Assembly (NCBI GenBank): GCA_030528525.1
Contig: JAUMYT010000008.1
Location: forward strand, 1-64,000
Origin: Pasteurellaceae bacterium
GTDB lineage: Bacteria > Pseudomonadota > Gammaproteobacteria > Enterobacterales > Pasteurellaceae
Length of the DNA stretch: 64,000 bases
Direction of reading: 5' to 3'
In this document: in pieces, positions 40,337 through 48,642 of the stretch
Layout: each line of letters starts with the position of its first letter
How positions within the stretch are numbered: the first letter of the stretch is position 1
Program-made: the position numbers and the translations under genes
Notes under the pieces: model-generated
What the model was told of the DNA's origin: nothing
Database searches by the model: none
What the model saw: the letters and a program-made list of their open reading frames with translations, nothing else

Positions 40337-40457
40337 AAAAATATCCTTTATGTGAGTGAAAAATCTTAGCTACTATACCATTTTTCTCGCAAATGAAAAC
40401 CGCACGCCTTGGCGGTTTTTTGTTATACTTCGCCAAATTTTGCAATAGGAAAAGATT

Positions 40458-41180
40458 ATGTTGAAATTCGCTCGAATTGTGGCGGTGGTAGTTGCCGCTA
40501 TTTTGATTTGCCTTGTCGGCACACTTTACGCCTTAGTTCGTTTTCGCCACCCAAGTAGTGTCGGTGTGGTGGCACGTGCCTTTGGGGCGTTGCATCCGTT
40601 ACTGGGTTTAAAAGTGATCACTCGCAAAAAACCAGAATTTAACCAACCTGCGATCTATATCGGCAATCATCAAAATAACTATGATATGGTGACGATTGCA
40701 GCAATGGTACCGCCTCGCACCGTGAGTGTCGGCAAACGTAGCCTGATTTGGATTCCATTTTTCGGTTTGGTCTATTGGGCAACGGGCAACATTTTTATTC
40801 ATCGGGAAAAACGCAGCAGTGCGATCAGCACGATGAACAAAGTGGGCGACATCATTCGGGAAAAGCAAATTTCTATCTGGATGTTCCCTGAAGGCACTCG
40901 CAGCCGTGGACGTGGCTTACTACCGTTTAAAACAGGGGCTTTCCACACCGCCATTGCCGCAGGCGTGCCGATTGTGCCTGTGGTTTGTTCCAGCCTACAC
41001 AATAAAGTGGATTTAAACCGTTGGGATAATGGCACAGTGATTTGTGAAACCCTTGAGCCGATTGATACCAGTGGTTATAACCGTGATAATTTGCGTGAAT
41101 TGATCGAGCATTGCCAAGACGTAATGGCAGCGAAATTAGTCGAACTCGATCGGGAAGTAACGGAATTAGAAAATCGGTAG
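40458..41180 (+). CDS. plsC: 1-acyl-sn-glycerol-3-phosphate acyltransferase PlsC
   Basis: This 240-residue membrane acyltransferase makes phosphatidic acid. An N-terminal membrane helix is followed by motif I NHQNNYD, motif III FPEGTRSRG and the conserved GVPIVPV. The neighbour is ftsP, as in the E. coli plsC-ftsP (sufI) pair. Confidence 0.95.
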   Translation: MLKFARIVAVVVAAILICLVGTLYALVRFRHPSSVGVVARAFGALHPLLGLKVITRKKPEFNQPAIYIGNHQNNYDMVTIAAMVPPRTVSVGKRSLIWIPFFGLVYWATGNIFIHREKRSSAISTMNKVGDIIREKQISIWMFPEGTRSRGRGLLPFKTGAFHTAIAAGVPIVPVVCSSLHNKVDLNRWDNGTVICETLEPIDTSGYNRDNLRELIEHCQDVMAAKLVELDREVTELENR

Positions 41181-41273
41181 GATGGGCTTTAGCCCATCAA
41201 TACAAGCGGTGATATTCCGTCCAAATTTTACAAATAACACACAATTTTTGTGATGGGCTAAAGCCCATCCTAC
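41177..41273. repeat. Perfect 23-bp inverted repeats flanking an uptake signal
   Basis: The arms at 41177-41199 and 41251-41273 are perfect reverse complements. Each is itself palindromic around GATGGGCTTTAGCCCATC. The 51-base spacer holds a canonical signal (core at 41202). The layout matches the smaller element at 7475-7532. It sits between plsC and ftsP. Confidence 0.8.
41202..41235 (+). repeat. Canonical Apl-type uptake signal
   Basis: The exact core ACAAGCGGT has a T-run ending at position 28, then ACAAA. It lies inside the inverted-repeat element. Confidence 0.8.
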
Positions 41274-41288
41274 GATGAAGTTGCTAAT

Positions 41289-42695
41289 ATGAACACATCA
41301 CGCCGCCAATTTCTTAAACGCACCGCCTTCGCCACCGCAATGGTGAGTGTGCCAAATGCTGTGCTGGCTAAAGACCGCCCAAAATTGCCGATTCCGCCTT
41401 TGATGGACGTGGGGCGTGGTCGCCCGATTCGGCTAGATTTCCGCCCAGCACAAACCCAATTTGATGCAGGCAAATTAGTCGATGTTTGGGGCGTGAACGG
41501 ACGTTATCTCGCCCCCACCGTGCGAGTGAAATCGGGCGATGCGGTGCGATTAACCTACACCAACAGCCTACCGCAAGCCTTGTCGATCAACATTCAAGGG
41601 CTACTTGCTCCCACCGAAATGGCAGGCTCAATCCACCGCCAACTGGCACCGAATAGCAGTTGGTCGCCGATTTTAACCGTCAATCAACCTGCGTGCACGG
41701 CGTGGTATCACGCTGACACCATGTTGAATTCTGCCTACCAAACCTACCGTGGCATTGCAGGGCTGTGGCTGATTGAAGACAGCGACAGCCGCAAAGCCAA
41801 ACTGCCGAACAAATACGGTGTGGACGATATTCCGCTGATGTTGCAAGATCAACTGATTAGCAAATCGGGCGAACAGTTGCTCGACACTCAAGCCCTGCAA
41901 TTTTTCGGCAAACGGCTGTTTGTGAACGGGCAGGCATCGCCCTATTTTGATGTACCGCGGGGTTGGGTGCGGTTGCGAGTGGTCAATGCGTCCCTTTCTC
42001 GCCGTTACGAACTGCGGTTGGATAACGACAAACCGCTCTATCTTATCGCCACAGGGCAAGGCTTTTTGGCAGAACCGCTGGAACAAGAGAGCGTTTCGCT
42101 CTCGCCAAGTGAACGGGTTGAGCTGCTGCTCGATTTAAACGAAGGCGACAAAGTCTCTCTGATCACAGGGCAAAAACGGGGCGTTTTCCATTTTTTTGAG
42201 CAACTTTTCGCCAATGATGATGAGTTGGTGGATAACGTGGTGGTGGAGTTTCGTCCGCAAGGCTTGCCGTCCGCCCTGAATAGCGAAGCGGTGTTGCCTG
42301 CGTTTAACTTGGACGATTTTGTACTAAAAATCGCCCAAGAACGAAAATTTACCTTACGACCTCTCGACCGATTGATCAACCAACAACGCTTTGATCCACA
42401 ACGGATTGATTTTACGGCGAAAAAAGGCACGGTGGAGCGTTGGTATCTGACTAGCAACGAGCCGATTGGCTTCACGCTACAAGGGGCGAAATTTATTATC
42501 GAAACGCAAAATCAGCAGAAATTCCCCCACAAACAGCTGGCGTGGCGAGATACGATTTGGCTTGAAAAAGACCAGCCTACGACAATTTTAGTTCGCTTTG
42601 AGCATTCTGCCCCGAAAAATCAGCCCTTTACCTTCGGCGTATCCGATTTGATGCTACGAGATCGTGGGGCAATGGGGCAATTTAGTGTGGAGTAA
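41289..42695 (+). CDS. ftsP: Cell division protein FtsP (SufI)
   Basis: This 468-residue Tat-exported protein (signal [17 protein letters not shown]) has a multicopper-oxidase fold that has lost the copper ligands. In E. coli it stabilises the divisome under stress. [17 protein letters not shown] and the C-terminal [21 protein letters not shown] match. It lies downstream of plsC. Confidence 0.93.
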   Translation: MNTSRRQFLKRTAFATAMVSVPNAVLAKDRPKLPIPPLMDVGRGRPIRLDFRPAQTQFDAGKLVDVWGVNGRYLAPTVRVKSGDAVRLTYTNSLPQALSINIQGLLAPTEMAGSIHRQLAPNSSWSPILTVNQPACTAWYHADTMLNSAYQTYRGIAGLWLIEDSDSRKAKLPNKYGVDDIPLMLQDQLISKSGEQLLDTQALQFFGKRLFVNGQASPYFDVPRGWVRLRVVNASLSRRYELRLDNDKPLYLIATGQGFLAEPLEQESVSLSPSERVELLLDLNEGDKVSLITGQKRGVFHFFEQLFANDDELVDNVVVEFRPQGLPSALNSEAVLPAFNLDDFVLKIAQERKFTLRPLDRLINQQRFDPQRIDFTAKKGTVERWYLTSNEPIGFTLQGAKFIIETQNQQKFPHKQLAWRDTIWLEKDQPTTILVRFEHSAPKNQPFTFGVSDLMLRDRGAMGQFSVE

Positions 42696-42699
42696 GGCT

Positions 42700-42732
42700 A
42701 CAAGGGGGTGAGAACCCCGACTTTTTGCAAAA
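42700..42732 (+). repeat. Uptake-signal-like element, G type
   Basis: The core ACAAGGGGG is followed by TGAGAA, then TTTTTGCAAAA, one base short of the usual register. It lies between ftsP and prmA. Confidence 0.65.
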
Positions 42733-42767
42733 TTCAGCAAATTCAATTTGATATAAGGAATATTTTT

Positions 42768-43652
42768 ATGGCGTGGGTACAAATTCGCTTAAATAGTACA
42801 GATCAAAAAGCAGAACAAATGAGTGATTTTTTAGCAGAAATTGGGGCGGTGTCGGTCACCTTTATGGACAGCCAAGACACACCCATTTTTGAGCCGTTAC
42901 CGGGCGAAACTCGCTTGTGGGGCAATACGGACGTGGTGGCGTTGTTTGACGCTGAAACGGATATGCAGGAAATTGTGGTGATATTGCAGCAAAGTGGCGT
43001 GATTGAGCCTGATTTTGCGTATAAAATCGAACAAATTGAAGACAAAGATTGGGAGCGGGAGTGGATGGATAATTTCCACCCAATGCAATTCGGCAAGCGG
43101 TTGTGGATCTGCCCAAGTTGGCGAGACGTGCCTGATCCAAATGCGGTGAATGTGATGCTAGATCCTGGTTTAGCCTTCGGTACAGGTACGCACCCGACCA
43201 CCGCACTCTGCTTACAATGGCTCGATAGCCTCGATTTAGCAGGTAAAACCGTGATCGATTTCGGCTGCGGCTCGGGCATTTTGGCGATTGCGGCGTTAAA
43301 ACTGGGGGCAAAATCGGCAATCGGCATCGACATTGATCCACAAGCGATTCTTGCCAGTCGCAATAATGCGGAAGCCAATGGTGTGGCGGACAAATTGCAA
43401 CTGTTCTTAGCCAAAGATCAGCCGAAAGATTTACAGGCTGATGTGGTGGTCGCCAATATTTTGGCAGGCCCACTCAAAGAGTTAGCCCCGCAGATCATCT
43501 CGTTGGTGAAACCGCAGGGCGATTTGGGGCTTTCGGGTATTCTTGCCACCCAAGCAGAATCTGTGTGTGAAGCTTATCAAACCGCTTTTGCCTTAGATCC
43601 CGTGGTGGAAAAAGAAGAGTGGTGTCGGATTACGGGTAGAAGACAACGCTAA
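42768..43652 (+). CDS. prmA: Ribosomal protein L11 methyltransferase PrmA
   Basis: This 294-residue enzyme trimethylates L11. It has the N-terminal substrate domain ([22 protein letters not shown]), [15 protein letters not shown], the SAM loop [18 protein letters not shown] and [11 protein letters not shown] chose ATG 42768 for its ATAAGGAAT site. It marks the left edge of the accessory cluster. Confidence 0.96.
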   Translation: MAWVQIRLNSTDQKAEQMSDFLAEIGAVSVTFMDSQDTPIFEPLPGETRLWGNTDVVALFDAETDMQEIVVILQQSGVIEPDFAYKIEQIEDKDWEREWMDNFHPMQFGKRLWICPSWRDVPDPNAVNVMLDPGLAFGTGTHPTTALCLQWLDSLDLAGKTVIDFGCGSGILAIAALKLGAKSAIGIDIDPQAILASRNNAEANGVADKLQLFLAKDQPKDLQADVVVANILAGPLKELAPQIISLVKPQGDLGLSGILATQAESVCEAYQTAFALDPVVEKEEWCRITGRRQR

Positions 43653-43675
43653 TAGATACGTTTATACGGAATAAA

Positions 43676-44824
43676 ATGATGCTATCCACCGTTTACATCA
43701 ACAACATTGCCGCCTTTTTGCCAAATGACCCCGTTTCCAATGATGAAATGGAGCAAGTGCTTGGAATGGTAGGCGATGTGCCATCACGAGTGCGGAAAAT
43801 GATTTTGCGTTCGAACGGCATTGAACAACGCCACTATGCCATTGATCCGATCACACGCCAAGCTACGCACACCAGCACCGAGCTTGCCGCACAGGCGGTG
43901 AAATCCTTAGGCATTTCTGCCAATGAATTTAGCAGCCTCGCGGTTGCCACCTCCTACCCCGATCAAATTATGCCGGGGCAGGGGGTGATGGTGCACGGCT
44001 TGTTGGACAAGGCTCCACCGATGGAAGTGATGTCCTTTTCGGGCGTGTGTGCTGCGGGAATGGCGGCGATGAAACACGCCTTCAATGCGGTGCGGACAGG
44101 CGAACACCAAAGTGCAGTGGCGGTTGCATCTGAATGTGCTTCCGCCATTATGCGAGGCGAAAATTTCAAAGCGGAAATTCAAGCCAAGCAGCTTGAAGAG
44201 GCGAAACCGGAAATCGGTTTTGAAAAAGATTTCCTGCGTTGGATGCTGTCGGACGGGGCGGGGGCGGTGCATTTAAGCAACCAGCCAAACGCAACGGGAT
44301 TAAGTTTTAAAATTGCGTGGATCGAGCTGATTTCCTACGCCAATGAAATGCCCGTGTGTATGTACGCGGGGGCGGATTTTGTGAATGAACGTTACACCAG
44401 CTGGAAAAATATGTCGCCTGCCGAGCGAGAAAAACGCAGCGTCATGGCGGTGAAACAAGATGTGAAATTGCTCAACGAAAACATCGTCCGCTACACCGTG
44501 GAAAAAGCCTTGGCTCGTTTGATCGAAAAATATCAGCTCAATGCCGAGCAGATCGATTATCTGCTGCCGCACTATTCCTCGGGCTTTTTCCGCAATAAAT
44601 TGAGCGAAGGGCTGGAGCGGATTGGCTTTGCCATTCCCCAAGAAAAATGGTTCACCAACCTCACTACCAAAGGCAACACGGGTTCAGCTTCTATCTATAT
44701 TATGTTGGAAGAATTTACCCGCACTCACCAACTAAAAACAGGACAAAAAGTGCTGTGCTATGTGCCGGAAAGTGGGCGTTTTTCCTCCTGCTTTATGTTG
44801 TTGGAAGTATTAAACAGGGAGTAA
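43676..44824 (+). CDS. KAS III-type ketosynthase, DarB/StlD-like
   Basis: This 382-residue thiolase-fold ketosynthase has the KAS III triad: Cys in FSGVCAAGMAAMKHAF, His in LLPHYSSGFF and Asn in TKGNTGSASIYIMLEE. The N-terminus (AFLPNDPVSNDEMEQVLGM … RVRKMILRSNGIEQRHYA) fits the DarB/StlD group rather than FabH. In flexirubin-type clusters that group condenses acyl thioesters into cyclohexanedione/resorcinol rings. It is the first gene of the biosynthetic cluster, and a FabH-like housekeeping role is unlikely. Confidence 0.75.
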   Translation: MMLSTVYINNIAAFLPNDPVSNDEMEQVLGMVGDVPSRVRKMILRSNGIEQRHYAIDPITRQATHTSTELAAQAVKSLGISANEFSSLAVATSYPDQIMPGQGVMVHGLLDKAPPMEVMSFSGVCAAGMAAMKHAFNAVRTGEHQSAVAVASECASAIMRGENFKAEIQAKQLEEAKPEIGFEKDFLRWMLSDGAGAVHLSNQPNATGLSFKIAWIELISYANEMPVCMYAGADFVNERYTSWKNMSPAEREKRSVMAVKQDVKLLNENIVRYTVEKALARLIEKYQLNAEQIDYLLPHYSSGFFRNKLSEGLERIGFAIPQEKWFTNLTTKGNTGSASIYIMLEEFTRTHQLKTGQKVLCYVPESGRFSSCFMLLEVLNRE

Positions 44825-44841
44825 ATCAAGGTTTAATCATT

Positions 44842-44876
44842 GCAACGGGGGCTGTTTTCCCCCTACTTTTTGCAAA
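44842..44876 (+). repeat. Uptake-signal-like element, C-shifted type
   Basis: GCAACGGGGG, CTGTTTTC and TTTTTGCAAA have the tail about two bases further out. It is intergenic. Confidence 0.5.
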
Positions 44877-44892
44877 TTTTGCGAGAAAAATT

Positions 44893-45288
44893 ATGGATAT
44901 TGAAGATATTCCTCAAGACGACAGCAAAATCTTCCGTGGGCAGAAAAAAGTGGTGTACGCCACCCAAAATGGCAATTACCAAACCGCCACCAGCTCTGGC
45001 TGGCAAACAGAAGAATTTGCCACTCAACAAGCCGTAGATGAACTAGACCAACAAGCCGAAGCCGCCCTACAAGCGGTCAGAAACGGCGAAAAATCCTCAA
45101 TTTATTACCTGATGTACAAAAACCGCTACGACTTACCCACCCTCGCCCAAGCCACCGGCTTTTGGCAATGGCAGATCAAACGGCATTTTAGACCTGAGGT
45201 GTTTGCGAGGTTGTCGGAAAGGAAGTTGCGGGTGTATGCGGGGGTGTTTGGAACCTCAATTCATTTATTATCATCTAAACGTTTATGA
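44893..45288 (+). CDS. Unknown small protein of the biosynthetic cluster
   Basis: This 131-residue soluble protein has an acidic N-terminus (MDIEDIPQDDSKIF), a central KKVVYATQNGNYQTATSSGW block, and a C-terminal segment (YLMYKNRYDLPTLAQATGFWQWQIKRHF) that looks like a helix-turn-helix-type fold. I cannot name it. It overlaps the next gene by four bases (ATGA), coupling the first cargo gene to the cluster. Confidence 0.65.
   Translation: MDIEDIPQDDSKIFRGQKKVVYATQNGNYQTATSSGWQTEEFATQQAVDELDQQAEAALQAVRNGEKSSIYYLMYKNRYDLPTLAQATGFWQWQIKRHFRPEVFARLSERKLRVYAGVFGTSIHLLSSKRL
45069..45102 (+). repeat. Canonical-core uptake signal, poor tail
   Basis: ACAAGCGGTCAGAAA lacks the TGCAAA tail. It is coding in the small protein at 44893. 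Confidence 0.5.
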
Positions 45289-46196
45289 GGCATACTTTTA
45301 TGATCAGAGAAAATTATAACTTTGAATTATATCGTTACCAAATAATCCTACTTGAGAGAAAGCAATTAGACTTATTTAATATTCCAGAAAAGAGTATTGA
45401 TGAACTATTGAAAAACAAGAATGCCTATTTTATAGAAGCATTTAATAATTTATGCAGTAACTCACATTTAGATGAAGTGGAGGGGTTAAAGAAAATCCTT
45501 TTCAAAAAAGTTTATCCAAAAGAAGAATTAGCGAAAAGTGAGATTTATGTTTATTTAATGGCGACACCTAAGTCTATGACAGTGGAAACAGATAAGTTTA
45601 CCACTCAAGAGTTAGAGAATTGGCCAAAAGTTTATATTATTATTTTAAATAACAAAGATGAACAAGTGATTGCAATAGAAAAAAGAACAACTGCCTTTGC
45701 AAAAACTCAATACGCAGTAAATAAACTAAGCAAACGTGTTAATAAAATCTTAGAAATCCATAATCTAAGCGTACATTTCAACCCAATTTATGACAATAAG
45801 TTATTTTGGGATCTCATTAAAGGAAAATCCATAAAAAAACTTGAGTTTAATCTTATTACTCCAAATATGGCAAATATTTCAAGAGTATTAAGTGATGACT
45901 TAAAGAACCTAGCAAAAACATCTAACACGGCTAGAACTGATTTAAAGTTGAATGCTGCGGAGAATACGAGTTTAACCATAGAGCCAGATAATCCAACCAT
46001 TAATGATCTTGTGAGTTATAGCAGTCAAGGTGGCGGTAATATTAGAGTTCAATTCAAAGGAGCAAAAAGGTTAATAGATATAAATACAGGATCACTAACT
46101 TTTAGCTGTGACTCTTTTGAGTTAGCGGGTTCACCAGAATATGTAAAAGAAATCATATTATCTATTGTTAAAGGTGATAATAATGGAAATATTTAA
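45285..46196 (+). CDS. Cytosolic component of a two-gene membrane-effector module (candidate defence)
   Basis: This 303-residue soluble protein is one I cannot assign to a named family. The N-terminus (NYNFELYRYQIILLERKQLDLF) and the KNKNAYFIEAF segment suggest a compact alpha/beta sensor. The region FNLITPNMANISRVLSDDLKNLAKTSN and the glycine motif YSSQGGGNIRVQFKG look conserved-domain-like. It is strongly AT-rich against neighbouring biosynthetic genes and lacks uptake-signal elements. It overlaps a 4-TM membrane protein by 14 bp. The layout resembles anti-phage pairs such as Kiwa, but order and sequence differ. Confidence 0.55.
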   Translation: MRHTFMIRENYNFELYRYQIILLERKQLDLFNIPEKSIDELLKNKNAYFIEAFNNLCSNSHLDEVEGLKKILFKKVYPKEELAKSEIYVYLMATPKSMTVETDKFTTQELENWPKVYIIILNNKDEQVIAIEKRTTAFAKTQYAVNKLSKRVNKILEIHNLSVHFNPIYDNKLFWDLIKGKSIKKLEFNLITPNMANISRVLSDDLKNLAKTSNTARTDLKLNAAENTSLTIEPDNPTINDLVSYSSQGGGNIRVQFKGAKRLIDINTGSLTFSCDSFELAGSPEYVKEIILSIVKGDNNGNI

Positions 46197-46602
46197 AACA
46201 TTTTGTGTTACTCTTTTCTTTGGAATAATCGTCCATTTATTAGAATATTTGATTGGTACAGATTTCACGAGAGAATTTTTCCAAAAAAATTTAATTAGTT
46301 TACTGACCACATTATTAGCTATCAATATAGCTGTATTATCAATTATTTTAACTAGAATGTCAGTTCGTGATCCTAGCATGAGCAACTTTGAAAATTCTAA
46401 GGCTGAAATTTGGAAATCAATAAATGAGCAAGTTATTTTAATTGCTGCTGCATTAATATTGTCAATTTTTTCTTCAAAAGAAAGTTATTCCATATATCCT
46501 GACCTAATTGAGCATACTATAAGTGTTCTCTTTATAACAGTATTTATTTATGCAATTTATATACTGAGAGATACAGCAAGAGCACTTATTGACATTCATT
46601 GA
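46183..46602 (+). CDS. Four-helix membrane protein, putative effector partner
   Basis: This 139-residue protein is nearly all membrane: helices at about residues 5-24 (TFCVTLFFGIIVHLLEYLI), 36-58 (LISLLTTLLAINIAVLSIIL), 80-97 (QVILIAAALILSIFSS) and 105-128 (ISVLFITVFIYAIYIL). ATG 46183 has an AAGGTG site and overlaps the preceding gene. Small multi-helix proteins paired with a cytosolic sensor are common membrane-disrupting effectors in abortive-infection systems. That role is an inference here. Confidence 0.55.
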   Translation: MEIFKTFCVTLFFGIIVHLLEYLIGTDFTREFFQKNLISLLTTLLAINIAVLSIILTRMSVRDPSMSNFENSKAEIWKSINEQVILIAAALILSIFSSKESYSIYPDLIEHTISVLFITVFIYAIYILRDTARALIDIH

Positions 46603-46611
46603 TAGCTAAAT

Positions 46612-47604
46612 ATGATAGAAAATAACATCATCATCTACACCACCGAAGACGGCTTATCTCAATTCACTCTTCGACAATTGGGTTCTCAGCTTTGGTTAAG
46701 TCAGTTGGAAATGGCAGAGCTTTATCAAACCACTAAGCAAAATATCAGTAAACATATTAAAGCTGTTCTAGCGGAAAATGAATTGAGTGAAGATTCAGTT
46801 GTCAACTTTCAGTTGACAACTGCTTCTGACGGTAAGAATTACAATACGCAAATTTATGCCTTGCCAATGATTTTAGCAGTGGGTTATCGCGTGCGTTCAA
46901 CTCGTGGTACACAGTTTCGCCAATGGGCAACCCGTACATTGGGGGAATATATTCAGAAAGGCTTTGTATTAGATGAAGTGCGGTTGAAAAATCCTCCGAT
47001 AGGCACAAATCAAGCAGACGATTATTTCGACCTGTTATTGGAAAAAATTCGGGATATTCGAGCGAGTGAGCGACGAATGTATTTGCGAGTTCGAGAGATT
47101 TTTACCCTTGCAGCGGATTACCAACCCAGTTTTAAAGAAACAACCCAATTCTTCCAAAAAATACAGAATAAGTTACATTTTGCGTGTACGGATAAAACAG
47201 CCGCTGAACTCATTTTTCAACGAGCAAACGCCGAATTACCCAATATGGGGCTCACCAATTTTCGCGGGACTGAGGTAGTCAAGAAAGATGTGACGGTAGC
47301 GAAGAACTATTTGAATGAACAAGAAATCACCGCACTAAATCGAATTGTTTCGATGTGGTTAGATTTTGCCGAAGACCAAGCCAGTCGTAAAAAACAATTT
47401 TTCTTAAAAGATTGGGAAGAAAAATTGGATAATTTTCTTGCTTTCAACGATAGAAATGTCTTGAAAAACCAAGGGGCAGTAAGCAAAAAACAAGCCGATG
47501 AAAAAGCCTTGTTAGAATATGATAAATTTAACCAACAACGCCGTTTAGAAAAAGAACAAGAGGGTGAAATCTATATTGAACAGCTCTTGAAACTGAAGAA
47601 ATAA
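46612..47604 (+). CDS. Virulence RhuM family protein
   Basis: This 330-residue protein has an N-terminal HTH-like region (QLWLSQLEMAELYQTTKQNISKHIK). The RhuM core follows (YALPMILAVGYRVRSTRGTQFRQWATRTLGEYIQKGFVLDE). The family is named for rhuM of a Salmonella pathogenicity island and occurs on mobile and restriction/defence islands, with no settled function. It starts 9 bp after the membrane protein and ends next to a canonical uptake signal. Confidence 0.85.
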   Translation: MIENNIIIYTTEDGLSQFTLRQLGSQLWLSQLEMAELYQTTKQNISKHIKAVLAENELSEDSVVNFQLTTASDGKNYNTQIYALPMILAVGYRVRSTRGTQFRQWATRTLGEYIQKGFVLDEVRLKNPPIGTNQADDYFDLLLEKIRDIRASERRMYLRVREIFTLAADYQPSFKETTQFFQKIQNKLHFACTDKTAAELIFQRANAELPNMGLTNFRGTEVVKKDVTVAKNYLNEQEITALNRIVSMWLDFAEDQASRKKQFFLKDWEEKLDNFLAFNDRNVLKNQGAVSKKQADEKALLEYDKFNQQRRLEKEQEGEIYIEQLLKLKK

Positions 47605-47634
47605 GCGGTCACATTCTGTCAAAAATTTGCAAAT
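47601..47634 (+). repeat. Uptake signal fused to a start codon
   Basis: ATAAGCGGTCACATT … AATTTGCAAAT is in register. The last A of GCAAA is the A of the BtrH-like gene's ATG (47633). Confidence 0.75.
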
Positions 47635-48619
47635 GAACACTTTTACCCACCAACATACCGCCCACTGTGAAAGCGGTGTAATGTCCACAATGTTAAAAGC
47701 CAATGGCATTGATCTCAATGAGGCGATGGTATTTGGCTTGGCTCACGCTTTAACCTTTGTGTATCTGCCGATCATCAAAGTAGGCGGAATGCCGTTGATT
47801 TCCTATCGAATGCCGCCGAAAGCGATCATTAAAAACATCAGCAAAAGCCTTAAATTACCGTTGAAAATGCAGAAATTTCGCTCGGAAGATGAAGGACAAA
47901 AGGCACTTGATCAAGCCCTTGAACAAGGCGAATTAGTCGGCTTGCAGACTTCCGTTTTTTGGCTGCCTTATTTTCCGCCTGAAATGCGGTTCCATTTTAA
48001 CGCACACAATTTGTTGGTGTACGGCAAAGAGCAAGAGGAATATTTGATCAGCGATCCTGTATTTGAAACGGTGCAACGTTGCTCAGTGGCAGATTTGCAA
48101 AAAGCTCGGTTTGCTAAAGGGGCATTGGCGGCAAACGGCTTGATGTATTTTTTGCAAAAAGTCGGTGATTCTCACCCCCTTGATCTCCCCACACTCACTC
48201 GCCAAGCCATTCGCAAACAGGCAAAACAGATGCTGGCTCCGCTGTTTTTTGTCGGCGTGAAAGGCGTTCGCACCGTGGCGAAGTCGATTGAGAAACTAGC
48301 TACAAGTAAAAAATCGGACAAATACAAAAAACTTTACCTCGGGCATATTGTGCGAATGCAGGAAGAAATCGGCACAGGCGGTGCAGGCTTCCGTTATCTC
48401 TATGCCTGCTTCCTTGAACAAGCTGCGGACATTTGCCAAGAGCCGAAGTTCAAACAAGCCTCAATCCAAATGACCGAAATCGGCGACCAATGGCGTGAAT
48501 TTGCTAATTTATGTGTGAAACAGTGCAGAAAACCTATGAAGAATGGGTATGAAGAAGTAGCGGAATGTTTGAGAAAAATAGCAGATTATGAGCAAGTAAT
48601 ATGGAGAAAGTTAATTTAA
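47633..48619 (+). CDS. BtrH-like acyltransferase (BtrH_N/DUF4872)
   Basis: This 328-residue protein has a papain-like BtrH N-terminal domain. The nucleophile Cys12 is in HTAHCESGV, the His in FNAHNLLVYG and an Asp in LISDPVF. BtrH moves an acyl group from a carrier protein to an amine in butirosin synthesis. Homologues are common in flexirubin/aryl-polyene-type clusters. It probably transfers the cluster's acyl product from one of the carrier proteins. No ribosome site is visible because an uptake signal occupies that position. Confidence 0.78.
   Translation: MNTFTHQHTAHCESGVMSTMLKANGIDLNEAMVFGLAHALTFVYLPIIKVGGMPLISYRMPPKAIIKNISKSLKLPLKMQKFRSEDEGQKALDQALEQGELVGLQTSVFWLPYFPPEMRFHFNAHNLLVYGKEQEEYLISDPVFETVQRCSVADLQKARFAKGALAANGLMYFLQKVGDSHPLDLPTLTRQAIRKQAKQMLAPLFFVGVKGVRTVAKSIEKLATSKKSDKYKKLYLGHIVRMQEEIGTGGAGFRYLYACFLEQAADICQEPKFKQASIQMTEIGDQWREFANLCVKQCRKPMKNGYEEVAECLRKIADYEQVIWRKLI
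48150..48183 (-). repeat. Uptake-signal-like element, G type
   Basis: On the minus strand TCAAGGGGG, TGAGAA and TTTTTGCAAAAA are in register. It is coding in the BtrH-like gene (FLQKVGDSHPLDL). Confidence 0.65.
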
Positions 48620-48642
48620 CTATATAAAAGTAGAGATGTTTC

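Noticed and set aside
43676-44824. Housekeeping FabH
   Set aside because: The N-terminal sequence and neighbourhood fit DarB/StlD-like enzymes; FabH normally sits with plsX-fabD.
45285-46602. Assignment of the two-gene module to Kiwa (KwaA/KwaB)
   Set aside because: Gene order is reversed and I see no DUF4868-like sequence; left unnamed.
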